DNA of 64,000 nucleotides from Steromphala cineraria (Eukaryota; Mollusca; Gastropoda; Trochida; Trochidae): the NCBI GenBank assembly GCA_916613615.1, contig OU744737.1:1508001-1572000 (forward strand). Direction: 5' to 3'. This document shows, one piece after another, positions 53,001 to 58,595 of the stretch. Within the stretch, counting starts at the first letter, position 1. The number at the start of each line of letters is the position of its first letter. A program made the position numbers and the translations under genes. The notes beneath the pieces are model-generated. The model ran no database searches and had not been told where the DNA came from. It saw nothing but the letters and a program-made list of their open reading frames with translations.

Positions 53001-56000
53001 TAACTAGAAACTTTTCAAAAATCATACTGTAAATTTTTCAAAATTAAAGTTATTATAATGATATAATAATAATTTTGTTTCACATCACTGTTACATATTA
53101 TTGGTTTTAGTTATTATGACAAATCCACGTAAGTTACCGGTAACTATGGTACATGTTTTGTAATATTAACACCTGTTTAAAAATATGCTCCTTGAAACAA
53201 ACTGGAAAAGCTGTGGTCTAGTTTCTGCAACAAACTAAATCCATATACCACACCTAAATGGTAAAGCCATATAATGCCCCCTCAGTTATATACATTCACA
53301 AGTTTGATATAAGAAATAATACATTAAAAACAAGGAATAGCATTTATTAATTTGATATGAACTATGATACACTCCATGAACATACTATAGAATATATCTC
53401 TTTAAAATCACCCAAACTACACCCTAAAAACTAACTTAAGCAAATATCACTTTGATATCAACCATATCATCCTTCAAGAAAGAAACATTAGCATATATCA
53501 CTTTGATATCAACTATAACACACACCAAGAAACAAACTATAGCATATATCACCTTGATATGAACTATAACACACCCCAAGAAAGAAACAATTGCATATAT
53601 CACCTTGATATCAACTATAACACACACCAAGAAACAAACTATAGCATATATCACCTTGATATCAACTATAACACACCCCAAGAAAGAAACAATTGCATAT
53701 ATCACCTTGATATCAACTATAACACACAACAAAAAACAAACTATACCATATATCACCTTGATATCAACTATAACACACAGCAAGGAACAAACTATACCAT
53801 ATATCACCTTGATATTAACTATAACACACAGCAAGGAACAAACTATAGCATATATCACCTTGATATCAACTATAACACACAGCAAGGAACAAACTATACC
53901 ATATATCACCTTGATATCAACTATAACACACAGCAAGGAACAAACTATACCATATATCACCTTGATATCAACTATAACACACAGCAAGGAACAAACTATA
54001 GCATATATCACTTTGATATCAACTATAACACACCAAGATACAAACTATAGCATATATCACCTTGATATCAACTATAACACACACCAAGAAACAACATATA
54101 GCATATATCACCTTGATAAGAACTTTAACACACCAAGATACAAACTAAAGCATATATCACTTTGATATGAACCATAACACACCAAAAAACAAACTATAGC
54201 ATATATCACCTTGATATCAAATATAACACACACCAAAAAACAAACTATAGCATATATCACCTTGATATCAAATATAACACACACCAAGAAACAACCTATA
54301 GCATATATCACCTTGATATCAACTATAACACACCCATCCTTGCAACATATGGACTTCAACAAACATCCCCCTGGCTTCTGCCGACTTTCCGTTTACCTTA
54401 ATCACAAACTCACAGGTGCAGACCAGGTGTGTTAGAGACTTTCCCCCATAATGTGTCAAAATATATACATAATCCGCACCGCTCCACGAATCCTAACTCC
54501 GAGCGAGGAACCTTCAACCTTTTCGGTGATGTGATAATCATGCATCTCTGTTTGTTGCCAAGCACATTCAACATGTAAACATGAAAATAATCATCAACGA
54601 GAACGGCTTCTTTCCCCATGTATTGCTACACACAAAGCATGGAGAGGATGACCCCAGGTCACCATATGTATTACGATCAGGATGCTCGGTTTTGTTTTCG
54701 CCAACAATGTTACAAAGAATTTGTGTTTTCAAAAACTTGTTTTGTTCAACGTTGCAATTGAAGTTTCTTTGTATTACATACAACATTTTGACACCCATTG
54801 TATCTATTTGGTTGTGGGGGAGTTTCTTTATAAACAAAGTAAAGTGTGTTGTGGTTGTGTTTATTGTTAAATGTTTCTTTGAGGTGATAGAACAATTCAA
54901 ATTGATACACATTATTTGTAATACATAAAAAAAATTGTGATCAGTGATAAAATATTATTTACATTTGACATTTTAATTCTGTATTTTTGATGATCATTTG
55001 TTGTAAATTGAAAGAGAAAACATTTCATTAACATGGACAAAGGAAGACTAATGAAATGTTAAACAAAAAAAATTATGATATGAACTCTAATGCTGCGGAA
55101 TAATTTTTTCTTATCCATATCATTCACATCTTTTTTACAATTATTTAGGATTGGTCATGTAATTAAAGATATTCCAAGGGCTCACATACGACGGTTTCAA
55201 TACAAACCAATTCTTTAATGATCAAAACATATGGAAATAAAATTTCATTTTTAGATTATTGAAGTATTTATAAACTTTTCAGAAAGTATGTTGGCATGTT
55301 GACACCTTGGCCCGTATGAAATAAATTAAATTTTTAAATGTTAAAAGTAAACATGGAGTATCAAAAAGCTACACAAGAAATGCAAACTTTTTCATAAATT
55401 TAAAACAGACGACAGGAAAAGTTCGGAATATCAAAAAGCTACACAACAAATGCAAACTTTTTCATAAATTTAAAACAGACTACAGGAAAAGTTCGGAATA
55501 TCAAAAAGCTACACAATAAATGCAAACTTTTTCATAAATTTAAAACAGACTACAGGAAAAGTTCGGAATATCAAAAAGCTACACAACTAATGCAAACTTA
55601 TTTCATAAATTTAAAACAGACGACAGAAAAGTTTGTTTTTGATCCATATGTTGGGAAAATCTTCGTAATTTCAAAAGCAGGGCATGTTCCGCGTGTGTAA
55701 GCCTGGGATGTATCCTTAGCCCTTCGTTGTTTCCAATTTTGACAGCAACTCCTCATTAGAGTCAGGTCCTGGTTTTTTGTACAGCTGAGAGAATTGGAGT
55801 GATGTATCGCGTGGTATATTTGGGATAGGCTTTCAGAGAGGCACCGCTGTTACCTCTTTGTTTAGTATAATACAAGAAAACATGCAACATTTACTGTGCG
55901 TTAAACACCTATGGAAATGCACTTGGCTTCTGTCTGAGTAGAGAATTCCTTTTATCTACGGTTTATATTGACAGTCATTATCGTCTTGACGACTTGATAA

Positions 56001-57136
56001 CACCAATTTATTTTCAACTTCTCAAATAAATTGTCTATTAATTTTTTTAGAGCAGAAAATGCACTGAGATTCTTCAAATGATTGACAATTGACAATTATA
56101 TTTGTTTCCTAAAAATGGATATAAAACATTACTCATCAATGTTAAATTGTCTATTAATTTTTTTAGAGCAGAAAATGCACTGAGATTCTTCAAATGATTG
56201 ACAATTGACAATTATTTTTGTTCCTAATAATGGATATAAAACATTTCTCATCAATGTTATTAAAAATTATCTGAAAAAGTTTTAGACGCAATTTGGAACA
56301 AAAAGCAATTTTTTATATGCTGCACTTTGTTACCATTTTATACAACATTAAACCAACTGAAGTAATTATTGTGTATTTTGAGGTTTGATGATGCATACTA
56401 AAAACAGTTGCATTGATGTTTGTATTTGGCAGACATTAAGAAAATTCTCAGCCTCAGGTTTTCTCTTTGACAAGTCCCCTGAATTCAAAGACCAAGAGCA
56501 ATAAATCCAAAGTCAAATGCAATGACCATATCACTATCTTAACTGATCTGCCTTCGAACTGTGATAAGAGGAAACTCCCTAATGGATCAAGTTTGAAAAC
56601 CTGTAGTGTCAATATTTTTGAGGGTCTGCAGCTTTTGAACTGTGCGGAGAGGAAACTCCCTGATGGATCAAGTTTGTAAACCTGTATTGTCACTATTTTT
56701 GAGGATCTGCAGCTTTTGAACTGTGAAAAGAGGAAACTCTCTGATGGATCAAGTTTGTAAACCTGTAGTGTCACTTTAACTATAATTCCTTAGAAAATTG
56801 ATGATTTCAATCTGCTTGGTAAAAAACAAAAATAATAAGGAAATAAGATTGACTTACCTGGTATATTTAATACTAAGGGTTCACTGAGAATTGCACCCAG
56901 TCTGGTTGAGGCTTTACACTGGTATGTTCCTTGGTTAGTTGAGTATTCAAAGTTTGAGAAATATAAATTTGTTCCTTGAAATGAAAGTCCTGCATGATCC
57001 TGTATTTTTAGTGGTTCCCCGTTAAAAATCCAGCTCACACTTGCCCCAGAGGGCGCCACCTCACAATATATAGTCACTTCCGTGTTGGCCATTATACGTG
57101 ATGTCTTCGGCTGCCGAAGAAATGAGGGAACCACAT
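14821..57136 (-). CDS. CDON/BOC-like: Hedgehog co-receptor of the CDON/BOC/Ihog family (whole gene, 16 exons found, first exon missing)
   Basis: Single-pass receptor that in this family binds Hedgehog ligand at the cell surface together with Patched, through an FN3 domain. Exons join into one frame of about 1,105 residues. Numbered from the first exon seen: Ig1 1-93, Ig2 94-195, Ig3 196-285, Ig4 286-384, Ig5 385-489, polybasic linker 490-548, FN3-1 about 549-650, FN3-2 about 650-760, transmembrane segment about 811-834, cytoplasmic tail to the stop at 14821-14823. The most diagnostic stretch is FN3-2, with IEGFFIFYKPYDS and SIRMLCFNSAGNSENSN, closely resembling the last FN3 of CDON/BOC. FN3-1 (LSDTSVMLNWTVPQNDGLP) resembles the Hedgehog-binding FN3 of Ihog. 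Every junction has GT-AG ends and matching phase, mostly phase 1. The start codon and signal peptide exon are not visible. Five Ig plus two FN3 differs from vertebrate CDON (5+3), BOC (4+3) and fly Ihog (4+2) as I recall them. Family assignment is firm; exact orthology is not resolved. Confidence 0.93.
15847..15946 (-). CDS. Exon: cytoplasmic tail, part 2
   Basis: 100 bp, acceptor ttctccgacag, donor CACCAG|GTTTGT, phase 0 to 1. Encodes an Asn/Ser-rich low-complexity segment starting NQTIVPNGSVPHYNSD and ending DEIPP. The small size and fit of phase on both sides support it. Confidence 0.75.
16480..16610. repeat. Single arm of the 29-kb foldback element
   Basis: Shares aagcacagaaaactcaaggg, gcagcaaggc, actgacagttc and ttttaggcttt with 29090-29200. 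Only one arm is clear here. Confidence 0.6.
16689..16924 (-). CDS. Exon: cytoplasmic tail, part 1
   Basis: 236 bp, acceptor gggtgtgcag, donor GCTTCG|GTAGGG, phase 1 to 0. Encodes QRIYSESMRKKYMNGYPLNG, then a Gly/Asn-rich segment and VNPMSQLETQMFSLPAEK. The acceptor is the last of about 35 tandem copies; the minisatellite unit overlaps the first 8 bases of this exon. Confidence 0.85.
16917..19160 (-). repeat. 64-bp minisatellite made of 3' splice sites (about 35 copies)
   Basis: Period 64 (gttcat at 16981 and 17045). Read on the coding (minus) strand each unit holds a branch-point-like TTTACTGAC, the tract TGTTTGTTCTGGG, the acceptor TGTGCAG and then GTATGAAC. The copy next to the exon supplies the real acceptor of the exon ending at 16924, and the repeat overlaps that exon by 8 bases. 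The array makes up about 90% of the 2.5-kb intron. Copies are highly similar, with a few variants (two have cttaat in place of gttcat near 18132 and 18388), pointing to recent spread. Confidence 0.95.
19405..19662 (-). CDS. Exon: juxtamembrane, transmembrane segment and start of tail
   Basis: 258 bp, acceptor ttctccaacag, donor GATGG|GTAAGC, phase 1 at both ends. A Ser/Thr/Pro-rich stalk is followed by MLYMGIGIAMGVMLLLLVVF and IVMCWW, then the basic stop-transfer KQRQER. Orientation is type I, with Ig/FN3 outside. Confidence 0.92.
19705..20118. repeat. About 80-bp tandem repeat, 5 copies
   Basis: Units share caacaaattagt, tcattgttt, gttaaatga and atatttaatttgagattttg with period 80-86. It lies in the intron between the FN3-2 and transmembrane exons. 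Confidence 0.88.
20322..20376. repeat. (ATC)n microsatellite
   Basis: Imperfect atc/acc triplets, 25 bp from the donor of the FN3-2 exon. Confidence 0.9.
20401..20620 (-). CDS. Exon: FN3 domain 2, main part
   Basis: 220 bp, acceptor ctgtgttacag, donor TTTAG|GTGAGTT, phase 0 to 1. Encodes SPIEGFFIFYKPYDS, LTDLNPDTEYSIRMLCFNSA and GNSENSNTVVMRT. This block is the clearest match to the membrane-proximal FN3 of CDON and BOC. Confidence 0.93.
21550..21790. repeat. (ATC/ACC)n microsatellite
   Basis: About 240 bp of imperfect cat, cac and cca triplets ending about 20 bp from the donor of the FN3-1/2 exon. The minus-strand Met/Val frames through it are artefacts. Confidence 0.93.
21811..22013 (-). 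CDS. Exon: end of FN3-1 and start of FN3-2
   Basis: 203 bp, acceptor tgtattcaag, donor TGGCAG|GTGGGTG, phase 1 to 0. Begins GTYKFRIAAVYSNNDNE, the F-G hairpin that completes FN3-1, then IAPPGKPHSPVDKPT and ends IGMTWQ in strand B of FN3-2. Confidence 0.88.
22083..22433. repeat. 58-59 bp minisatellite, 6 copies
   Basis: Unit with ccttgtcgtaccaaagctgc and cactgaatggtttcccctca (caaagctg at 22101, 22160, 22219, 22278, 22336 and 22394). Confidence 0.93.
22555..22625. repeat. 10-bp tandem repeat
   Basis: About seven copies of aactggttgt. Confidence 0.93.
22702..23200. repeat. Partial tandem duplication covering the 3' end of the FN3-1 exon
   Basis: 22702-22724 repeats the exon segment catacatggtggtgtc-ttgtct found at 23182-23205. 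The blocks tttgcttgagatttcttaac / atggcctta then gtcttga-aataaaa occur at 22728-22775 and again at 22833-22862 plus 23131-23150. The second copy is split by a SINE. Confidence 0.75.
22867..23130 (+). mobile_element. tRNA-derived SINE, (ATT)n tail
   Basis: Head GGGGGCGTAGCTCAGTGGTA (A box) and GGGTTCGATTCCC (B box). The anticodon-loop to T-arm portion (CATGTCACCCGG, ATCGGGTTCGATTCCC) resembles tRNA-Asp(GTC). A body of about 150 bp follows, then gacaataaagtg and an (ATT)n tail. The acceptor stem does not pair well, so it is not a normal tRNA gene. It lies in an intron about 30 bp beyond the FN3-1 donor. Confidence 0.82.
23161..23373 (-). CDS. Exon: FN3 domain 1, first part
   Basis: 213 bp, acceptor ttccgttgcag, donor GCAG|GTGGGTG, phase 1 at both ends. 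Encodes VPPSRPHVEQLSDTSVMLNW, NDGLPIVFFRIQYKEV and ends YEVKNLKAG. The strand B Trp and strand C pattern are typical of FN3 and closest to the Hedgehog-binding FN3 of Ihog/CDON. Confidence 0.9.
24094..24448. mobile_element. Hairpin-ended dispersed element with TGACGTCA boxes, copy 1
   Basis: The left part has ATGACGTCAC twice (about 24170-24205), then aagcgcttcgtcacaatggg and a 3' hairpin of two roughly 70-bp arms (24305-24375 and 24380-24446) that meet at tcgctttcactcg. Closely matched by 33717-34034 and, in layout, by 57662-57960. Confidence 0.75.
24690..24910 (+). mobile_element. 5'-truncated LINE 3' end
   Basis: 24693-24821 reads as the C-terminus of a non-LTR RT protein: RAFSIAAPHLWNSLPISLR, then FKSALKTHLFLQAYQ and TAA at 24819-24821. 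A short 3' UTR with ttttcggcgctatataaata follows, then an ATT-rich tail. The WNSLP...LKTHLF signature is common to CR1/L2/Jockey-like LINEs. It is a different family from the element at 618-6320. Confidence 0.8.
24960..25136 (-). CDS. Exon: polybasic extracellular linker
   Basis: 177 bp, acceptor tttggtacag, donor GGAAG|GTGAGG, phase 1 at both ends, matching Ig5 upstream and FN3-1 downstream. It starts DETTMGVTERDQTANN and ends in a tract of 30 residues of which 23 are Lys or Arg (for example KKKRRKKGKKRKKH), broken only by N, G, H and a final E. It lies between the last Ig and first FN3, so it would be outside the cell. The exon could be a cassette because skipping it preserves frame. The splice sites and phases support it, but RNA data are needed to prove use. 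Confidence 0.75.
25665..25715 (+). repeat. Second copy of the GGTACCTGG dispersed repeat
   Basis: Matches 6725-6785 over cacattgcactcagtccac and ggtacctgg. It lies in the intron between Ig5 and the linker exon. Confidence 0.5.
26190..27850. repeat. 126-bp satellite with higher-order structure (about 13 copies)
   Basis: Unit includes ttgatccatgttaagataca, tatattccttcaatatccac and gcagaaaggtaaatactat; period 126 (ttga at 26211 and 26337). It is interrupted near 26550-26635. Units 26638-27140 are repeated in the same order of variants about 504 bp later, so a four-unit block has been duplicated. Since 126 is a multiple of 3, plus-strand frames of 119 and 436 codons stay open, but these are by-products. 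Confidence 0.93.
27895..28209 (-). CDS. Exon: Ig domain 5
   Basis: 315 bp, acceptor caacttgacag, donor CTTAG|GTTTGT (a weaker donor), phase 1 at both ends. Complete Ig: NVAIPCLS, KELTWFKDNQPL, DSGKYSCIIRNENGSA. The 126-bp satellite array begins about 45 bp past the donor, so the weak donor sits right next to a long repeat. Confidence 0.88.
28522..28905. mobile_element. Possible TTAA-flanked MITE
   Basis: TTAAAGGGCAATCAGTA at the left and, inverted, TTAAAGTGACCCAAAGTA at the right. The ends match imperfectly and the interior has no known feature. Tentative. Confidence 0.3.
29005..29207. mobile_element. Foldback (inverted-repeat) element
   Basis: Left arm catcttcc...aaagcctataacgcc and gccttgctgctgacc pair with the right arm ggtcagcagcaaggc and ggcgttttaggcttt...ggaagatg, about 85 bp each. 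A related single arm is at 16480-16610. Confidence 0.7.
29440..29855. repeat. 31-bp minisatellite (about 13 copies)
   Basis: Unit aagttttgaatgtagttttac plus acagagaagc, period 31 (29473, 29504). Confidence 0.95.
30036..30405. mobile_element. Foldback element with about 65-bp arms
   Basis: Arms contain tctctccccacagaggcagg / tagcctctgttctattacg at the left and the complement taatagaacagaggctaaat / gcctctgtggggagagaatg at the right, about 90% matched. A single-arm fragment lies at 34876-34912. Confidence 0.7.
30515..30655 (-). CDS. Exon: Ig domain 4, second half
   Basis: 141 bp, acceptor ccttttcag, donor TGCAG|GTAATGC, phase 1 at both ends. Encodes FVINKVAPSHGGLYQCQAQN with the second Cys, then VMKVEVKGQG. 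Confidence 0.88.
31094..31249 (-). CDS. Exon: Ig domain 4, first half
   Basis: 156 bp, acceptor tttctacag, donor GTGGAG|GTAAGAG, phase 1 at both ends. Encodes ERVELRCDVIGRPEPKVTWY with first Cys and core Trp, followed by HNAKQIARPS. Confidence 0.88.
32130..32231 (-). CDS. Exon: Ig domain 3, second half
   Basis: 102 bp, acceptor gatgttcag, donor CCAAG|GTACGAG, phase 1 at both ends. Encodes NLRIEDVKIEDAGTYICKGT, i.e. the D-x-G-x-Y-x-C hallmark of the Ig F strand, then KKLIAMEVQ. Confidence 0.87.
32331..32508. mobile_element. Tigger/pogo-like MITE (174 bp, TA target)
   Basis: TA-CAGTAGAACACGGATATAG at the left and, inverted, CAGTTGAACTCAGATATAAC at the right, each flanked by TA. The interior repeats the ggatatagccaac theme. 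Ends and TA duplication are typical of pogo/Tigger-type Tc1-mariner derivatives. Confidence 0.7.
33262..33429 (-). CDS. Exon: Ig domain 3, first half
   Basis: 168 bp, acceptor tctttcacag, donor ATATG|GTATGG, phase 1 at both ends. Contains SALLECPV (first Cys) and LNVTWEKYGG (core Trp). One N-glycosylation sequon (NVT) and a second (NRS) are present. Confidence 0.87.
33717..34034. mobile_element. Hairpin-ended dispersed element, copy 2
   Basis: Shares acacgcccgtgtaa, gcaatattaaactagtgtaa, tgacgtcacaatgtaagcgc and tttcggcaagtttgcgtgat with copy 1. The 3' hairpin is shortened: part of its left arm has been lost. Confidence 0.75.
34876..34915. repeat. Single-arm fragment of the 30-kb foldback element
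   Basis: catgacttgatctgcctctg followed by tggggaaaaaatg matches 30362-30395. Confidence 0.55.
35657..35826. repeat. 56-bp tandem repeat, 3 copies
   Basis: attcactatttgagaaaaag and ttttactcataaagattatg starting at 35657, 35713 and 35769. Confidence 0.92.
37041..37253. mobile_element. TIR element with internal 21-bp repeats, copy A (213 bp)
   Basis: Begins CAGTGTTTAAAATATAGCC and ends ...ATTTTATACACTG, giving inverted ends CAGTGTnTAAAAT. Exactly flanked by tatatag at 37034-37040 and 37254-37260. It holds about three 21-bp units (actggctactttttgccagg). Confidence 0.8.
37838..38105. mobile_element. MITE with about 55-bp terminal inverted repeats
   Basis: Left aaggaagacaagagtaattc and aacttctttatttgacagta are inverted at the right (tactgtcaaataaagaagtt and gaattactcttgccttcctt). 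attatctcatg occurs at both 37796 and 38099, which may be an older target duplication. Confidence 0.7.
38110..39720. other. Intron sequence without recognised features
   Basis: Upstream of the second Ig2 exon on the plus strand, i.e. in its downstream intron. Plus-strand frames at 38297-38566 and 38597-38827 show no domain and lie in a more GC-rich block; I cannot assign them. Confidence 0.4.
39751..39900 (-). CDS. Exon: Ig domain 2, second half
   Basis: 150 bp, acceptor taatatttcag, donor CCAGG|GTAAGTC, phase 1 at both ends. Encodes LPSGSVLIKKVLLRHSGQYR followed by the second Ig Cys, then a beta-strand ending LITLTVNSQ. It is separated from the first half of the domain by an intron of about 10 kb, the largest in the gene. 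Confidence 0.88.
40611..41245. repeat. Long (GA)n/(GACA)n polypurine microsatellite
   Basis: About 630 bp of ga, gaca and gatc-interrupted units. The Ser/Leu/Cys-rich frames on the minus strand are artefacts. Confidence 0.95.
43164..43275. repeat. 37-bp tandem repeat, 3 copies
   Basis: caggtagtgcaacaatcact plus cataaacgacctggtat at 43164, 43201 and 43238. Confidence 0.95.
43434..43945. repeat. About 85-bp tandem repeat, 5-6 copies
   Basis: Units share aagcttttccttaactctct and aaatgctgaattaatt at 43481, 43566, 43651 and about 43735, with later degenerate copies. Confidence 0.9.
44026..44195. repeat. 56-bp tandem repeat, 3 copies, ending in a G-run
   Basis: Units share gcagcctctgatacgtttta and atttggggggagggaggggt. 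The last copy runs into more than 15 consecutive G. Confidence 0.92.
44520..45950. other. Intron sequence without recognised features
   Basis: A/T-rich with a few short frames. 44690-44735 (gaagtgaataaaaacatttg and an A-run) resembles 42105-42135, suggesting two 3' ends of the same retroelement, but no coding trace was found. Confidence 0.4.
45950..46335. repeat. Degenerate tandem repeat, about 4 copies
   Basis: Units share agaaatccctcggaaagtaa, atcttcagat and aaattaataatgaacaagag near 45975, 46085, 46170 and 46250. Confidence 0.8.
47028..47337 (-). mobile_element. tRNA-derived SINE, adjoining a long G-run
   Basis: Minus strand: GGGATAGCATAGTTGTTAGCG (A box region), GGTTCGAATCCC (B box), then a body with TGAATTTCAGTGCAGTACCA, GTGCTAGTTCC and TGCTCGCAGGTTTCA, ending GTGTTAAACC before about 25 consecutive C (G on plus, near 47031-47057). 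Its body matches 61930-62100. Confidence 0.75.
48391..49511. mobile_element. TIR element with hugely expanded 21-bp array, copy B (1.1 kb)
   Basis: Same ends as copy A; flanked by gtgtcat at 48384-48390 and 49512-49518. The interior is about 47 units of actggttactttttggacagg, with a 25-bp variant carrying gtcgac (a four-base insertion) in the first half and an aact variant (ggtaactttttgg) mixed in. Long frames on both strands (for example 48551-49474) arise only because 21 is a multiple of 3. Confidence 0.9.
49599..49964. mobile_element. TTAA-flanked MITE, second copy
   Basis: TTAAAGGGGCAGTAGCACG at the left and CGTGGTACCGCCCCTTTAA at the right form 24-bp inverted ends. The left arm matches 7453-7700 closely; the right arm has diverged or been replaced, so this copy is not a full palindrome. 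It lies 59 bp beyond the donor of the first Ig2 exon. Confidence 0.8.
50023..50178 (-). CDS. Exon: Ig domain 2, first half
   Basis: 156 bp between acceptor tctgtttcag and donor CACAG|GTCAGTC, phase 1 at both ends. It encodes PPEGSMDITASVGGTAVIPC, giving the first Ig Cys, and ends in VVDRTT. The usual core Trp is absent; VDMFVKSVK stands in its place. A TTAA-type MITE lies about 60 bp beyond the donor. Confidence 0.85.
50180..53430. other. Intron between Ig1 and Ig2, part
   Basis: Next to the exon, 50180-50650 holds three or four loose copies of ttcaatactgcaaaagaaat, each similar to the end of the Ig2 exon and its acceptor. The rest is AT-rich. A more GC-rich block at 52330-52500 has no recognisable content. 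Confidence 0.5.
53440..54335. repeat. 51-bp minisatellite (about 17 copies)
   Basis: Unit tatatcaccttgatatcaac plus tataacacacagcaaggaac, period 51 (caccttgata at 53550 and 53601). Open frames of about 160-190 codons on both strands come from the period being a multiple of 3. Confidence 0.95.
55359..55632. repeat. 70-bp tandem repeat, 4 copies
   Basis: tatcaaaaagctacacaa and atgcaaactttttcataaat starting at 55359, 55429, 55499 and 55569. Confidence 0.95.
56029..56256. repeat. 113-bp tandem duplication
   Basis: Two near-identical copies share attgtctattaattttttta, gcactgagattcttcaaatg and atggatataaaac. Confidence 0.93.
56540..56775. repeat. About 80-bp tandem repeat, 3 copies
   Basis: Units share gaggaaactccctgatggat and aagtttgtaaacctgtagtg. 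It lies just downstream of the Ig1 exon donor on the coding strand. Confidence 0.9.
56858..57136 (-). CDS. Exon: Ig domain 1
   Basis: Acceptor attattacag before GTGGTTCCC-type start (phase 1), donor CCAG|GTAAGTC, 279 bp. Encodes a complete Ig fold: TIYCEV (first Cys), VSWIFNGEPL (core Trp), NQGTYQCKAS (second Cys). It begins in phase 1 and so needs an upstream exon, expected to carry the signal peptide. About 6.7 kb separates it from the next exon. Confidence 0.88.
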
Positions 57137-57661
57137 CTGTAATAATGAGAAAATTTCAAATTTAATTCAGATATTCAGTAAATTCTAAAAAATTATAATT
57201 ATAAAATTTCCTATATTTAGGGTATCAAACTAAAATAAATTGGTGGTATCAAAATAAATTTAAAAAAATATAAAAAATAAAAATTGGAGAACTAAATATG
57301 TTTTTTTTCATTGTCGTTGTAACTCAATTATAAATTGATATCTATGACGTCACATTTTTATATGATTTTTTATCATATGGTGTATTAGACCTGTACTAAT
57401 AGACTAACTTGTTTGTCTACAGATCAAAATTTGTCATTATAACCGTAAAATTTTCCTGAACATTTGGAAGCATTTATACCATAACCATTGTGCATCAGTA
57501 TTTTGTCTTGTCTGTACTTCTGTATACACATATACTAATAACCTCAACACTCCTCTCTTTATATATGCCTGTGTATAAACATGCATTATTACCTACGAGG
57601 GCAGTCATATCAAGGTTAATATTTTTCATATGTTGCCTTAGGGAAAAATATCACTTTTTCA

Positions 57662-57960
57662 TTGTGACGTCACGTTATAGACAATGCTTTGACGTCACGT
57701 TTCACCTATGATGTCACAATCTATATGGGCCGGCGGCGGCTAGTCTGCCTATGCTGAGAAGTAGGTTTTGAGTATTTTCTTTAATTTTGTGTTTTCAGTA
57801 ATAAACAGAATATTATATTCGTGCCCATGACATACTTTGTTTACAACACTTGTGCCTAAATGTCAGTATATCCCTCGCTCTCGCTCGGGAAATACTAATA
57901 TTTAGGCACTCGTGTCGTAAACATAGTATGTCATGGACACTCGTATAATATCCTCTATTT
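57662..57960. mobile_element. Hairpin-ended dispersed element, related copy with different arms
   Basis: Has tgacgtcac twice, then cagtaataaacagaat as in copy 1, then a hairpin of about 60-bp arms (57800-57862 and 57893-57957) around tccctcgctctcgctcggga, and ends tatcctctat like copies 1 and 2. The arm sequences differ from copies 1 and 2, but position and ends are the same. Confidence 0.6.
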
Positions 57961-58364
57961 ATTTTGTCTCAATATTCTGTAAGCATGATACATAGGACAG
58001 TGGGATTACTCGTACCCAATCCTTTATTTAATGTTTAAATAAAAGATATCAGCAATAGAAGAAGAACAGCTAGACACATCGGGATGGAATCAGTAATAAA
58101 ACTGAAATTAATATCATCATCTATGATAGAACAATCAAATAGAATCAGATTTAAGATTGAAATAATGAAAAAAAAGAGAATCCATTTTGAGTCTGGAGAA
58201 GGTGTCATCAAATGTCACAAGATATATGTTATTATTCACAAGGCGACCAAAAGTTACCATATTATTAACCAAGTAACTAACTTATTGTTGAAAATATGAC
58301 AGCCAATAATTTGACATGCTAAGGTGCTTCTCAAAAGATCATGAGATAAATCACCCAGTTATTA

Positions 58365-58440
58365 TGGGAATCAAACCCAGACTTAGTCGACACAAAGCTA
58401 ACAGGATCAGCACCGTCCTACCCGACCAACCACCAATAAT
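58365..58440 (-). repeat. tRNA-like fragment
   Basis: Minus strand TTGGTCGGGTAGGACGG and GGGTTTGATTCCC, 30-40 bp apart, look like degenerate A and B boxes. Probably a SINE head remnant. Confidence 0.35.
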
Positions 58441-58524
58441 ATGTATTTCATTTTCATACACAAAAACCTAATTATCTTTCTGCCTGACCAAGCTTTAGTA
58501 TAAGTACTGACATACAGCAACGAG

Positions 58525-58595
58525 TTCTAATTCACGTTCACTTCAGTTCTAATTCACGTTCACTCCAGTTCTAATTCACGTTCGCTCCGAAGGAC
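58525..58595. repeat. 22-bp tandem repeat, 3 copies
   Basis: agttctaattcacgttcact repeated three times with small changes. Confidence 0.9.

Noticed and set aside
53436..54165. Open frames of 160-190 codons on both strands
   Set aside because: Caused by the 51-bp minisatellite period; low-complexity repeats on both strands.
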